DNA from: Chitinispirillales bacterium
GTDB lineage: Bacteria; Fibrobacterota; Chitinivibrionia; Chitinivibrionales; Chitinispirillaceae
Reading direction: 5' to 3'
Assembly: GCA_031254105.1 (NCBI GenBank)
Contig: JAIRVB010000031.1
Coordinates: 29,581-93,580 of the forward strand
DNA length: 64,000 nt
The notes beneath the pieces were generated by a model. The model was not told where the DNA came from. It ran no database searches and saw only the letters and a list, made by a program, of their open reading frames with translations. This document shows, in pieces, positions 17,534-28,000 of the stretch. How positions within the stretch are numbered: position 1 is the stretch's first letter; each line of letters begins with the position of its first letter. The translations under genes were made by a program, and so were the position numbers.

Positions 17534-18859
17534 CTAACCTAACCGCTTCCTCAGCATATCCCCTACCCGCAGTTTTTCACTGCACCCTTCAAGGATAAAA
17601 AGGCGGTTTGGAACGGCCTTTTCACGCGCCTGTCCGTCAAGTTCCTCAATATGAGAAAATGTGAATTCGAACGGTGCGAGGCTGTTCTTTACAGAAAGAA
17701 CATTAAGCGGCTCAGAAGCGGTAAAACTGTTTTTGACATCTACGACAGGACGGCCGTTTAAGACCGCTTTTACTGTTGCGGCAAGGCGAAAACCAGCCTG
17801 CGCTTTTGACGCGAATACCTCCTGTTTTACCGGTTCTCCAATATAAAAACCGGTTGTGTAGGTTCTATGATCAAGAGCCTCAAGCTCCCGCGTCCACCAA
17901 TCCCTTACCTTATAATTTTGTGGATCAGCCGTGTACATGTCAAGCGCTTCACGGTACACCTTTACAACTGACGCTACGTAGTGAGCGCTCTTGTTACGCC
18001 CCTCAATTTTCAGGGACGACACCCCGCTTTCCACTATTTGGGGTAATATTTGAATTGTACAGAGATCTTTTGAATTGAGTAGATAGACTCCTTCCCCTGA
18101 TCCTTTCAGGGCTAAAGATTCTTCGCCCTTACATTTCGCTCCCGGCTCTTCCGTACAGGCGAAAAATCTTTCGCCCTCCGTCGGCCCTTCAACAATAAAT
18201 CCCTCATGCGGCAAATTGATTGTCGGATCATCGGGAGTAATACGGTACTGTAACCTGCATGGCTGAGAGCAATCCCCAAGATTAGGATGCCGCCCGTTAA
18301 AATAGGTTCCCAAAAGACAACGGCCCGAAACCGACACACACATCGCTCCATGCACAAACACCTCTGTCTCCATTATGCCAAGCGATGATAAATTGCGGAT
18401 CTGTTCAAGATTTAACTCTCTGGGAAGGATAACGCGGCTTACCCCCTGACTTTTCCAAAACCGCATTGAGGCTGAATTAAACACTCCTGCCTGAGTGCTT
18501 AAGTGAACTTGCGCGTCCGGACAGTTCGTTTTGACTAACAAAAAAACCCCGGGATCACTGATGATAAAAGCATGCGGCATACATCCACTGTCAGCAATCT
18601 GTTTAATTGTACCGCTTAAGGAAGAAAGCATCTCCTCTGAAGGCATAATATTCAACACGGCGTAAACCCGTTTACCGCCCCCTGAGGCTAACCTAAAAAG
18701 CTCATCGAACTCTTCGACTGTAAAATTAGGGGAATGCGCTCTAAGGTTAAATCCGCCGATACCCGCGTACACCGCGTCCGCGCCATGTGTAAAGGCCGCC
18801 TCCGCACACGCAATTGATCCGGCTGGAGCGAGAAGTTCAGGTTTTTTAATCGTGATCAT
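17534..18859 (-). CDS. U32-family protein, tRNA hydroxylation TrhP (YegQ) type
   Basis: About 441 aa from the preferred start at 18859 (MITIKKPELLAPAGS); an upstream in-frame ATG at 18886 is possible. The U32 signature is clear: PELLAPAGS at the start, DAVYAGIGGFNLRA, EVFVHGAMCVSVSGRC and the cysteine cluster ending CSQPCRLQY. The length matches TrhP, which makes 5-hydroxyuridine at the tRNA wobble position with a prephenate-dependent route, rather than the longer RlhA. The four Cys likely bind an iron-sulfur cluster. The start overlaps the thioredoxin gene by 14 bp, implying one transcript. Confidence 0.88.
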   Translation of the reverse strand: MITIKKPELLAPAGSIACAEAAFTHGADAVYAGIGGFNLRAHSPNFTVEEFDELFRLASGGGKRVYAVLNIMPSEEMLSSLSGTIKQIADSGCMPHAFIISDPGVFLLVKTNCPDAQVHLSTQAGVFNSASMRFWKSQGVSRVILPRELNLEQIRNLSSLGIMETEVFVHGAMCVSVSGRCLLGTYFNGRHPNLGDCSQPCRLQYRITPDDPTINLPHEGFIVEGPTEGERFFACTEEPGAKCKGEESLALKGSGEGVYLLNSKDLCTIQILPQIVESGVSSLKIEGRNKSAHYVASVVKVYREALDMYTADPQNYKVRDWWTRELEALDHRTYTTGFYIGEPVKQEVFASKAQAGFRLAATVKAVLNGRPVVDVKNSFTASEPLNVLSVKNSLAPFEFTFSHIEELDGQAREKAVPNRLFILEGCSEKLRVGDMLRKRLG

Positions 18860-19319
18860 CGGAGCGTGCGGGTTTACCGTCAGCATTTTCAGAAGTTCTG
18901 GCGTTAGAAAGCTTTATCGCCTCTTCAATAGCGCGCACATAGTCACCCTTCCCCCTAACGCCAGGAAACGCGCTGCGTACGGTTTTATCCTCAATAATAT
19001 ATACTGTAGGGACTGAACTGACCTTAAAATACTGAGTTATAGCTCTGTGGATATCGATATCGACTTTTATGAACAGCACCCGCCCCTTATACTCTTTTTC
19101 AAGCTGTTCTATAATAGGATCAAGTATTCTGCACGGCATGCACCACCCAGCCCAGAAGTCAACCAAAACAGGTATTTTCGATTCAACTATACGGTCAGCG
19201 ATCTGCTGAGAGGAATCAACCGGAGCTGTCTTTTTAGCCGCAACACTACCCGGGGCGATTAAAATAAACGCAAAAAACAAAACTATTAAAAGAAAATATC
19301 TTTTTACGATGATCATCAA
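18846..19319 (-). CDS. Thioredoxin-fold protein, exported or membrane-anchored
   Basis: A 157-aa protein with a hydrophobic N-terminus (about 6-28, possible cleavage after VAA). The thioredoxin core begins near residue 38: VDFWAGWCMPCRIL with active-site Cys60 and Cys63, FIKVDIDIHRAITQYFKV and the cis-Pro in SVPTVYIIED. The WCMPC active site lies between classical WCGPC and other variants. The signal sequence places it on the outer side of the membrane, so a role in envelope thiol chemistry is likely. It overlaps the U32 gene downstream. Confidence 0.9.
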   Translation of the reverse strand: MMIIVKRYFLLIVLFFAFILIAPGSVAAKKTAPVDSSQQIADRIVESKIPVLVDFWAGWCMPCRILDPIIEQLEKEYKGRVLFIKVDIDIHRAITQYFKVSSVPTVYIIEDKTVRSAFPGVRGKGDYVRAIEEAIKLSNARTSENADGKPARSDDHD

Positions 19320-19344
19320 AAAACATGCCCCATCATTCTTGTAC

Positions 19345-19371
19345 GGGCAGCTCTTGCGGCTGCCCTTTTTT
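19345..19371 (+). repeat. GC-rich hairpin with T-run
   Basis: GGGCAG and CTGCCC arms with CTCTTGCGG between them form a hairpin followed on the plus strand by six T. It has the shape of a Rho-independent terminator, but no plus-strand gene ends here. It lies between the minus-strand barrel and thioredoxin genes. Its GTACGGGC edge resembles the palindrome at 6525-6552. Confidence 0.55.
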
Positions 19372-19547
19372 ATAGCACTGCTAACTTACAGTTACATCAG
19401 GCATTGTTTGATCCACTTGAAAAAAGCCTGCCTAACGTCACCCGCACGAAAGCGGGAGGACAACGCATGAAACTACGCTGCCATGAAACCAGAGATTTTC
19501 AAATGAATCAACTATATCCCGCGCCCCAGGCATCACAACCTAAAAAA

Positions 19548-20390
19548 TTAAAACTGAGAATAATAAAGGACTTTGAGTTCTCTGCTCCAGCCGTTTTTAA
19601 CTCTTACAGGTACAGGTTCTCCTGTATCCATATTATCTCCTATGCGGCGCATTTTATTTTCAAAAATATCCTTTACATCAAATTCAAGATGGAAATTGGG
19701 AGAAAACGCCCAACGCAGACCGGCGTTCAAAAATCCCGGAGAATGATATTTCCATTTTTTGCCGGTACGGTCGTTTAACGCGAAATCGTACTCCATAACA
19801 AACGCGAGTTCTTCGTTTATGGTAATGTCAAAACCTGTCATAAAATTGGGCCAGTTTACATTTTTACGATCCTCAAGAGAGTAGTTTGAGGTTCCATGCA
19901 GACCGATCTGGACAATACTGAGCATGATATAATTTTTACTCAAAGCCGCAAAAAAACCGGGCGATTTAAAAATATACCCATCATAACCGAATTCATACGC
20001 GCCGGCGGTTCCCCCAAGCCCCTGGTGATCATAACCGACAGCAAGCGCGGGGGTAACATAGCGTTCCTCGAACAGGCGGTACTTTATAAGAACACCCGGC
20101 TGGTCATTCCAGTTCACATCGCTGCGGCGGCCTATTATCCCCTCTCCGCCGTAAGAGAGCCCAACCGTAAAGCGGTCTGTGAGTCCGACGCTAACCCCTG
20201 TCATCATACCGCTCTCATAGTCGCGGTCTCCGGCGGCATAAAACCGGCACTCAAGATCGTAGTGCCCTCTGGGAAGAACGCCCGCTGTGTGCATGTCGAC
20301 AAGACGGCGCGGCTGCAAATTTTCCTGAGCGCCTGTGTAAGACGCTGTTACCGCAATACAAAGGGTGATAATTCTTACTAAAATTTTCAC
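19548..20390 (-). CDS. Outer-membrane beta-barrel-like protein
   Basis: A 280-aa protein with a signal peptide (about 1-21, ending TGAQ) and alternating hydrophobic strands ending in an aromatic residue (KVLYYSQF), as in outer-membrane barrels. The opening PRRLVDMHTAGVLPRGHYDLECRFY, VSVGLTDRFTVGLSYGGEGIIG and later SPNFHLEFDVKDIFENK recall the YjbH-like or transporter-type barrels seen in Gram-negative genomes, but I do not recognise a named family with certainty. The gene overlaps the upstream mltG stop by 4 bp, so the two are co-expressed. Function is unknown. Confidence 0.75.
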   Translation of the reverse strand: MKILVRIITLCIAVTASYTGAQENLQPRRLVDMHTAGVLPRGHYDLECRFYAAGDRDYESGMMTGVSVGLTDRFTVGLSYGGEGIIGRRSDVNWNDQPGVLIKYRLFEERYVTPALAVGYDHQGLGGTAGAYEFGYDGYIFKSPGFFAALSKNYIMLSIVQIGLHGTSNYSLEDRKNVNWPNFMTGFDITINEELAFVMEYDFALNDRTGKKWKYHSPGFLNAGLRWAFSPNFHLEFDVKDIFENKMRRIGDNMDTGEPVPVRVKNGWSRELKVLYYSQF

Positions 20391-21532
20391 TTGGCGGAAC
20401 CTTTCTTCTTATTGCGCAACTCGTTTTCTCTGCGGATCTGGTATTTTTTTCTGTCATGTTCCTCATTTGTTACTGAAAAATCATGCGCTCCGCTGCCATC
20501 CCATCGCGCGACGAAAAACATATCTTCTGTAGAATCGGGCTTTGCGCTTGCCGCAACCGCTCCAAGTCCCGGCGAACAGATCGGTCCCGGAGGCAGCCCC
20601 TTAAAACGTCTTGTATTATAAGGCGAAGGAGAGTTAAGCTCCGATACGTAAAGAGGCCCGTCAAATTTACGAAAAATATACCTTACGGTAGGGTCGGCTC
20701 CAAGCGGCCAGCCAAGACGCAGCCTGTTATGGAAAACTCCCGCTATACGTCCGCGCTCAGAGGCAAGAGTCGCCTCCTTTTCGACAATGGAAGCAAGCGT
20801 TATTATCTGATGACAGTTATATTTTGCCATAACCGCGCTGTCGCCCGTAACCGAAGCCCAAATCTCTTTAAAGCGGGAGGTCATTATATTAATGATAATT
20901 TTGGCGTTTGAGTTTTCCGGGAAACGGTAGGTATCCGGAAAAAGATAGCCCTCAAGTGTTTGGGCCTCAATACCCGTTGACTTGACAAATTCAGGATCAG
21001 TACACAAATTTACAAATTCCACGGAATCAATTCCCATCTCAGCGGCTAATCTGCCCGCTGTCTGCTCTGCGGTGAGCCCTTCCTTAATAAATACCGTCTT
21101 ATCAAAGGTTTCGGATTTAAGAAGTTTTTTAGACGCGCTAAGCGCTCCCTCACCTTTAGTAAATGTAAACTGCCCGGCCTGCACCTTTGCGGATATACCG
21201 GTAAGCCTCATCCACAAATAAAGCGCTTTACCGGATGTGACGATATCATTTGCCTTAAGCGAATCGGCCACAGCCTGACTGCCTGTTCCCCGCTCTATGG
21301 TGATCCGCACCGTCTCATTACCCGGGCCCATGGGCATGAAAGCGTAATAAAACACCGCTGCGCCAACCCCGGCAATACAAAGCAGCAGCAGCGCAAACAG
21401 TAATATTAATTTTTTTATCAACCGCGCCACCCATATAATGCTATACAGGCAATAACCAACCAGAGCAAGCAGCAAAATAACTCCGGTAAACCACAGCCTG
21501 TATATAGATGAAACAAACGAGCGTATTGTCAT
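20387..21532 (-). CDS. mltG: Endolytic murein transglycosylase MltG
   Basis: A 381-aa inner-membrane enzyme that cleaves nascent glycan strands and ends their growth. A LysM-like region (RITIERGTGSQAVADSLKANDIV) is followed by the catalytic YceG domain with LEGYLFPDTYRFP, SIVEKEATLASER at about 248-260 (catalytic Glu), FHNRLRLGWPLGADPTVRYIF and SPYNTRRFKGLPPGPICSPG. Two hydrophobic segments (about 14-35 and 41-64) precede the periplasmic part, one more than usual for the family; the second is the canonical anchor. A later start would remove the first. Confidence 0.93.
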   Translation of the reverse strand: MTIRSFVSSIYRLWFTGVILLLALVGYCLYSIIWVARLIKKLILLFALLLLCIAGVGAAVFYYAFMPMGPGNETVRITIERGTGSQAVADSLKANDIVTSGKALYLWMRLTGISAKVQAGQFTFTKGEGALSASKKLLKSETFDKTVFIKEGLTAEQTAGRLAAEMGIDSVEFVNLCTDPEFVKSTGIEAQTLEGYLFPDTYRFPENSNAKIIINIMTSRFKEIWASVTGDSAVMAKYNCHQIITLASIVEKEATLASERGRIAGVFHNRLRLGWPLGADPTVRYIFRKFDGPLYVSELNSPSPYNTRRFKGLPPGPICSPGLGAVAASAKPDSTEDMFFVARWDGSGAHDFSVTNEEHDRKKYQIRRENELRNKKKGSAK

Positions 21533-21608
21533 AAAAATATCGTATCATTAAAATAATCTCTGCGTTTAAGGACGGCAAATTACCGGCACATCTTCCATAT
21601 ACCGTACG

Positions 21609-23939
21609 CTACCTGTTTTCTATGGTTCTCAAAATCCTTTCAAAATCCATTATACCCGCAATCTTTACCTTTATCCGGTTATCAACCATTAATACCACCG
21701 GTTCGTTTCCTGATATTTGAGAGATATCTTCCCAATAACCAAAAAACGCTGTCCGGCCGGTTTCCAAGCTTGTCATAAATCTTTTCTGATTTACGCCGAT
21801 TTTGTCAAGCCAGTTAAACCAGAAACTCGTCGCTCCATTTTCGCTGTATATCTTAAGATAATCAGGATAACTCTTTGGGAAATGACGCGAAAGCACAAAC
21901 CACCTAAGAGCTTCCTCTGTACGCATCTTCTCCTCTGTGTGAAGATTGCCGAGGGTTGGGTCTTTAAAAATTATGGGTTTTACCGTTATTCGTTCCGCAA
22001 GTTTTGGATTTGACAAAATCGTATTTATAATTTTCGCTCCGTCAGGCATCACAGGATCAACGTAAAATTCAAGGCTGCCGAGGTTCTCCGCGCGTTGAGG
22101 AAAATAGTTCTTCGGAACCGCCCCATCCCTGAACAAAAAACCATCCTCAACCGCCGCAAGAGCGTTGCCCACTGTAGCGGCAAAATTGGAAGCGTTCGCG
22201 GCGGACTTTTCAAAATGGAAAAATGGAAGCGAACGGGGCGCGTACTTTTGCATAAGCCGGCGGCCTTTTTCAGAAGAAAGAAGAACCGTTTCGACCTGTA
22301 CGCCGGGCAAAACATCCTCTACCGCGTTAATCACCCCTTTTTCAGGGGTGTCCCATGCGCTGTCCGCTGTAAGCACAGTAAGCGTGAAAGCCGCGTCATC
22401 GCGAAATTCGCAAACAGCGCGGGTTTTTTCGTTCGTTTTTACGCATTTACCAAGTTTGCCCTTTGTTTTGCAGTCGATGTCCTCAACGCATTCGGGATGC
22501 GAGGCGCACAGAGCGGGCTTCTCTTCCTCCCGGCGGCATTCATCCCTAACTAATTTACCGCCGCCAATCCCATTTCTACGCTCATTATTGTTTATGTAAA
22601 GTGTCGGCGATCCATGAATGTTAAGCCGCATGCTTCGCTGATAGTGCCGGGCCAGCTCGCTCTCTCCCATATCTTCAGTCCAGCTTCGTATCTTTTTAAG
22701 ATCAAGCCCCATTCTTTCAATAACGTTGAGCGTGGGAGTGTTTGAAGCGGCTTTCATAGATAGAAATTCCAGATACCTTGATGGATAAAGCGCTTTTACG
22801 GACAACCACAGTATCTCATCAAATATCTCCTCCTCTCCCCGCGTGGAGGAGAGTTTACCCTCATTATTTACAGATCCGATAAACCAGACATTCCACTCCC
22901 GCCGCGGAAACGCGCGCGCGATTTCCGTCAGATCTTTCAAAGCGCCGGCGGAGTGAGGACACATGCTCATTATATACAGATCATAGCCCCTGGTTTTATT
23001 ATCGGGCAGCGTATCAGCAAGCAGCGCGGCCACCGTACTGTCAACGCCCATCCCCTCATCTATCATATACCAGCCGCTTGCGTCAAGCTCGTGAGTTTTG
23101 TCCTTAAAACCAAAGCGCGCGTACGAAACCGATCTGCCCTGAAAACCGAAATTGAGCGCGGGCGTACCGCCAATATCAACAAGCGGCTGGTTAGAAACCT
23201 TGCGGTGGGCATTCGCGGCCAGAAAAAGTCCAGGGAAATTGGTCAAAAGCTCACCTGTCTCCCGCTCGCCAAGATGCGAAAGCAGAATCTGGTGATCGCT
23301 TTTCTGTTTAAGTTCCGGCCAAATCTTTACAAGACTCTCAAGAGGGTCTTTTATTATTATATCCGTATCTACAGGAAACAGTTTCTCAGTAGTAAGTACA
23401 GAGGTAATCCCGAAAGTAACCCCATCTCTGCTAACCAAGATATAAGGTTCTGTGAGATACTCCCCATCCTTACCAAAACTGTTGGCGCTGACAAGCGGGA
23501 GACCGTGCGCTTTTGCCTGCTCTGTAAGCCACTCTCCGCCGTACTGCAAATCATCATCACCTACAGCTGCAGCGTCGTAACCCATAAGCCCCATAGCCGC
23601 TATAGTTTTAACCGTACGCAGCGAATCGTGAACGCGGCCGCGGGAATAATTATCATAGATACTGCCCGCGGAGAATGCGCCGCCATCAACTAAGACGCGG
23701 TTTCGGACTGTTGTCTTTTTTAAAAAGTCAGCCCGCTGCGCAAGCCCGCCGCCGGGATCAAGCGGACAGTCGCAAGGGTAAAGCATACCGTGGGTTTCGC
23801 CGGTAAAAATAACGGTGACCTCCGTTTTCCCGCCTGTCTCCGTAGAAGAGCCGCGCCCGCCGCACCCGAATGCCGTTAGAAGGATAACGGCTATAAGAAG
23901 ATAACGCTTGTACTTCAGATATTTTTTTGTTGAGTTCAT
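21609..23939 (-). CDS. Large probable lipoprotein: UshA/SoxB-like phosphoesterase fold plus two thioredoxin-like domains
   Basis: About 776 aa from the start at 23939 (MNSTKKYLKYKRYLLIAVI), ending its signal with AFGC, a plausible lipobox. Residues about 40-310 follow the 5'-nucleotidase/SoxB layout: VIFTGETHGMLYPCDCP, VLVDGG, LMGYDAAAVGDDDLQ, LLSHLG and AANAHRK. The usual GNHD/E is replaced by GDDD, so metal chemistry may be altered. A DsbA-like region has MSMCPHS (one Cys only) and a cis-Pro in IHGSPTLYINN. A Cys-rich linker (ECVEDIDCKTKGKLGKC) follows. A second thioredoxin-like repeat has lost the Cys altogether (YVDPVMPDG). I do not know this architecture. It probably faces the periplasm. 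Confidence 0.7.
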   Translation of the reverse strand: MNSTKKYLKYKRYLLIAVILLTAFGCGGRGSSTETGGKTEVTVIFTGETHGMLYPCDCPLDPGGGLAQRADFLKKTTVRNRVLVDGGAFSAGSIYDNYSRGRVHDSLRTVKTIAAMGLMGYDAAAVGDDDLQYGGEWLTEQAKAHGLPLVSANSFGKDGEYLTEPYILVSRDGVTFGITSVLTTEKLFPVDTDIIIKDPLESLVKIWPELKQKSDHQILLSHLGERETGELLTNFPGLFLAANAHRKVSNQPLVDIGGTPALNFGFQGRSVSYARFGFKDKTHELDASGWYMIDEGMGVDSTVAALLADTLPDNKTRGYDLYIMSMCPHSAGALKDLTEIARAFPRREWNVWFIGSVNNEGKLSSTRGEEEIFDEILWLSVKALYPSRYLEFLSMKAASNTPTLNVIERMGLDLKKIRSWTEDMGESELARHYQRSMRLNIHGSPTLYINNNERRNGIGGGKLVRDECRREEEKPALCASHPECVEDIDCKTKGKLGKCVKTNEKTRAVCEFRDDAAFTLTVLTADSAWDTPEKGVINAVEDVLPGVQVETVLLSSEKGRRLMQKYAPRSLPFFHFEKSAANASNFAATVGNALAAVEDGFLFRDGAVPKNYFPQRAENLGSLEFYVDPVMPDGAKIINTILSNPKLAERITVKPIIFKDPTLGNLHTEEKMRTEEALRWFVLSRHFPKSYPDYLKIYSENGATSFWFNWLDKIGVNQKRFMTSLETGRTAFFGYWEDISQISGNEPVVLMVDNRIKVKIAGIMDFERILRTIENR

Positions 23940-24170
23940 TCTATAAAAATAATTCAGGTTTTGGGAGTGAAGCATCTTAATGTGGATTAAAACTTGGCGT
24001 TATGCAGTTAGTTCCAAAATGAAACATACTGAACTTTCATTTAACTCTTTGTTCTCAAAAATATTTTTCAAATGTTTTATTATAGCTTGATGTTTTGTAT
24101 CTAATAAATCAATGATTCAGGCCTGTGTCGCCCAAACAGTATCATTACAGAAATCTATTGATTGCAAAAC

Positions 24171-24752
24171 TCAGCCATTAATTGTCTCAACCGGCTTTTC
24201 ATCGGCTGACAACTCCATCTTACTGAGCAATGCCTCGATAGATTCGACATCCGGATCCTGAGGATATTTGTTTTGCAGAACATCTACCTTCTTTTTGATC
24301 GCGAGCAGTGTGGTACGGAAAGATGAGCTGAGTTCGTTACACTTTTGAGAGAGTTCTTTCATCTCCTCATGTTCGCGGAATTTTAAAACGGTTGTCATCT
24401 TTCCTTTTAAAAGCGATGCCGCCCAATGCTCCATTTTATAAATAGGAACAGCGTACTTTCTTGACGCGTAAAAACCGATTCCCAGCGCTACGACAAGCCC
24501 CGCGAAGGAACTTATAATAAGGGTCGGAAGGAGCAGATTAATAATATTTTCCCGCATAAGTTCATTGTTCACCTGATTCCACTGGTAAACAACTACCGTC
24601 TCATACCTCAAATAATAAACAAGAAGAAGCACTCCGGAAGATACTACCGATGAAATAACAGCAACTGCCGCTACCCTCATGATAAGTCTTAACTGGAGGG
24701 CTTTTTTTATGAAAAAATTACCCAACGGTTTACGCACAAATTTTTCGGCCAT
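24171..24752 (-). CDS. Two-helix membrane protein with HAMP-like segment
   Basis: A 193-aa protein with two membrane helices (about 24-46 and 68-92) separated by a short external loop, then a HAMP-like region with IPIYKMEHWAASLLKGKM and FREHEEMKELSQKCNELSSSF, and a charged helical tail. The layout is that of a chemoreceptor or histidine-kinase input half with no output domain attached. No HisKA, GGDEF or MCP signalling tip is present. It stands alone between the lipoprotein and the VWA gene. Function unknown; it may scaffold or sense in trans. Confidence 0.7.
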   Translation of the reverse strand: MAEKFVRKPLGNFFIKKALQLRLIMRVAAVAVISSVVSSGVLLLVYYLRYETVVVYQWNQVNNELMRENIINLLLPTLIISSFAGLVVALGIGFYASRKYAVPIYKMEHWAASLLKGKMTTVLKFREHEEMKELSQKCNELSSSFRTTLLAIKKKVDVLQNKYPQDPDVESIEALLSKMELSADEKPVETING

Positions 24753-25057
24753 GGTAACTGTCCTTTATACAAAATACACGCTTATCTGTAATTAATCCAC
24801 TCAGCCGCAGCGCGCCGGCTTACCTTGCCATATCTATAACAGAATACATTAAACCCCAAAAAAAATCAAGTTTTTTAATAGTGATTATCACTGCGCATGT
24901 ATTATCAGTGATGTTACTCGTTAGACTGCTATTTTCAATTATGTCATACCCCTTTTAAGACGGAACGATCGATGATCGTTCCCTACGCCAGATTAATGCT
25001 TTCCGTCTTCGTCGGCAACGCCGGCGAAACTGACCGCTAATTACTAACTGCTAACCA
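24753..25057. other. Gene-free gap carrying a 21-bp palindrome
   Basis: No gene in these 305 bases. A palindrome GGAACGATCGATGATCGTTCC sits at 24962-24982, a near copy of 31439-31459. A TAGTGATTATCA motif near 24882 recurs at about 56289 and 58916. Confidence 0.65.
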
Positions 25058-28000
25058 CTATTTTGTCACACCCATCTTCTTCTGAACTTGAAACTTCTGC
25101 CCGTTATCCTGCACGCCGCTGATTCTCAAAAGATAGGTGCCCGGCCCTACGGTTCTGCCGCGGCTGTTTTTACCATCCCATACAAATCCGTAAGTGTTGC
25201 TGCCTGTCAGCTTGCCTTTTGTAGTGGTGCTAAGCACCACATTGCCAACCGCGTCATAAATCATCACTTTTGCGGTAGCGTTTCTTAAAGGGCGCGGAGA
25301 CTCCACTGCTATCAATACGCCGGTGCCGCTTGAAGAACCGGAGCCTGAAGCGTTGTTGCTTGACAATATTATCTCTCTATAGTAGTCATAGGCTCTGGGC
25401 CCAAGATGCTCCTGCAGATTAGACTTACCGGGAATAAACGGATTTGGCCCTGCGGCAACAGAACTCTCCCCGATAACAATCACATTTATAGAATCCGGTG
25501 TAAGCGTACCATCGCTTACTGTTACGACCCCTTCGCCGGCTCCCCGTTTTCTTTCAATTACAGCCGAACTGCCCGATCCCTTCACATCAACATACTCACA
25601 GCTTTCCCACACTGCGTTTTCGGCAAACTCCACGAGATTACCAAACGCGTCTCTGCGCACCGCCCAAACCTTAACCGCGGCAGTCTCCCTTTCAAACGTA
25701 ATTTCGTTGAAACCGCTTCTATTGTTTCTATCTATATTTACCGAATCATTCACAATTTCAAGAGACACTGCCTGTGCAGGATCAACGGTGATATATGCTA
25801 AACTGGATACGGTAAGCCCCGGCAGGGTCAGAGTCGCTCTAACTACGTAAGTTCTGTACGCGACAGTACACTCAAATTTTGTAAAGTTGCCCTGAGCGGG
25901 CGTCAGCCTGGCATTGGCATCGCTTACTGTCCAGGTAATATTTGCCCTCAGAGCCTCATCGTCCTCATAGCCGCTGAGCCAGTTACTGTCAGGATCAAAA
26001 AGCTTGGCGTAAATAAGCATATCATGGCCCGCTGTTATAGTAGTATCAAGAAGAGGAAGTTTGCCGCCGGGGTTTCCGCTCTGACTATAAAGAGCCATCC
26101 ATATCGGATCAACTATCACATGTATAGAACGGGAGAGAGTAAGCGCACCGTATCTGTAGGTCGCGGTAACAGTGTAAGCGTTATTTGCTGAAGTACTGTT
26201 AAATGTCGTGAAATTACCCTGAACAGGCGACAGCGACACATTGGCCGGATCGCTTATTGTCCATGTAATATTTGATATCAGAGCGGGGTCAGATTCGTAT
26301 TCCTGAAGCCAGCTGCCTTCAGGGTCAAAGAACAGTGCGTAAATATTCTGCTGAACGCCCGCAACCACTCTGATGGTATCGGAAAGTTTGTTGGCAGATA
26401 CAGGAGAGCCGCCCTGGCTGTAGAACTCTACATCCATAGATTTGAAAGAAACAGCAAGTCTAATCGTATCAAGCGGCATATCCGGATTGCGGAAAACAAT
26501 TATTATGCTGTCCTTAGCCGTATGTTGGAGCCTGCCGTCGCCTAAATTCTCAGTTGAAGCCACAACCCTTTCGAAATCAAATGAATAAACATTACTGCCA
26601 TCGGAAGCTCCGGTCAATGTAAAATTTTCTAAATCCGTAAACGTTCCATCCGCGTTCATCACCTGTACAGCAACACCGCTGCCGTAATCAAAAAGGCCGC
26701 CGGTGTTGTCAAACACAACTGTCAGGCGGTCCATGTGCCCTTTTGCTTCGCTTACGCTGTTATTTGATGATGACGCCAGCGTATCTCCCTGAAACATTAA
26801 ACTGAGAGTAGGTTTGGCTCCGCAGAAATCCACTAAGTTCTGATTCTGCCGCCAGTCATTACCCGGATCCGCGGTGCGCCTGATAGTGAATTCATACGTA
26901 AACAAAGAGTCGGGCACAATACGGGTGACCGTTGTATCGGCGCCGGCAACAGGATCAAAATATGTAGAATCAATCTTCACCTCGTAACGTATACCCATAG
27001 ACACTGTGGTAACTACGGATGTATCAACAGGCAGTCTTTTGTTAAATGTAAACCCGCCGTCGACAGCTCCGGTCGAATCACTGGCTCCGGTGCTGCTTGA
27101 GATAACTATGGTTTTGGCGTTACCCTCAGCTGTAGAGAGCATCGGGGTGATGATGTTTTCCATCATCAGAGCAAGGAGGCTGTCATAATTTGACTGCAAT
27201 ATCCAAATGTCACTTTTGGTGTTTGATGATGAATATGCGTTTTGACGGATATTGTATGTCATGCCGGAAACAGTTGCGGGAGCGGAAATACCAGCGATGG
27301 AATCTAAGACTGAGTAAAAATTATCAGGGAGTCCTGCGGCATTTCTGGGGATACTTAAAACAGTGTCCAACGTGATCGGAAGCGCATCGCGCGTACCGAC
27401 ATTGTTTAGAAAAACCGTATATGTGGTGGGGATACTGTTCCTACTGCTGCCTAACGAGTCGCGAACTTCTCCAAGAACATAGTCAAACCGCCTCGCAAGA
27501 CGCATGGCGCCATTCGATGACCGCACATTAGGCTCACCGTCGGAGAGGAAAATAATATACTGATTTTCCTTAGGAACGCTTGTCGACTGAAACGCCTGCA
27601 CCGCCGCCTCAAACGCGAGTGAAATATCGGTGTAATTACCGTTGATTAAAGAAATCCCATTGTTTCCGCCGGTACGAATTGAAGCCGCATTATTAATGTT
27701 CGCCGGTATGTTAAACAGGCTGCGTAAAAGCCCGCGGTAAGTAGCTTCGGCATCTCCAGCCTGACCAGCGTTATAATATCCGTTAGCGGTTACAGATCCA
27801 TTGAGCGGCCGAAGCGGCATAAAAGATTGGTTCGAAGCGCTTGTAGTAGGCCCATTAAACCTCTCAAGCCTCGTATCACCCGTTGCGTTAAACTGAAGCA
27901 CATCGCCAAACAGTACAATCCCCACCTCAGCGTCTTCATATACGCTGTAAATCGAATCAATAAGCGCGCGCGTAACCCTGAAGCGGTTTCCGTTTCTGTC

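Noticed and set aside
22953..23693. A 246-codon plus-strand open frame
   Set aside because: It lies wholly antisense inside the large lipoprotein gene, has Arg/Lys-heavy composition and no domain signal; it is a shadow of the coding strand.
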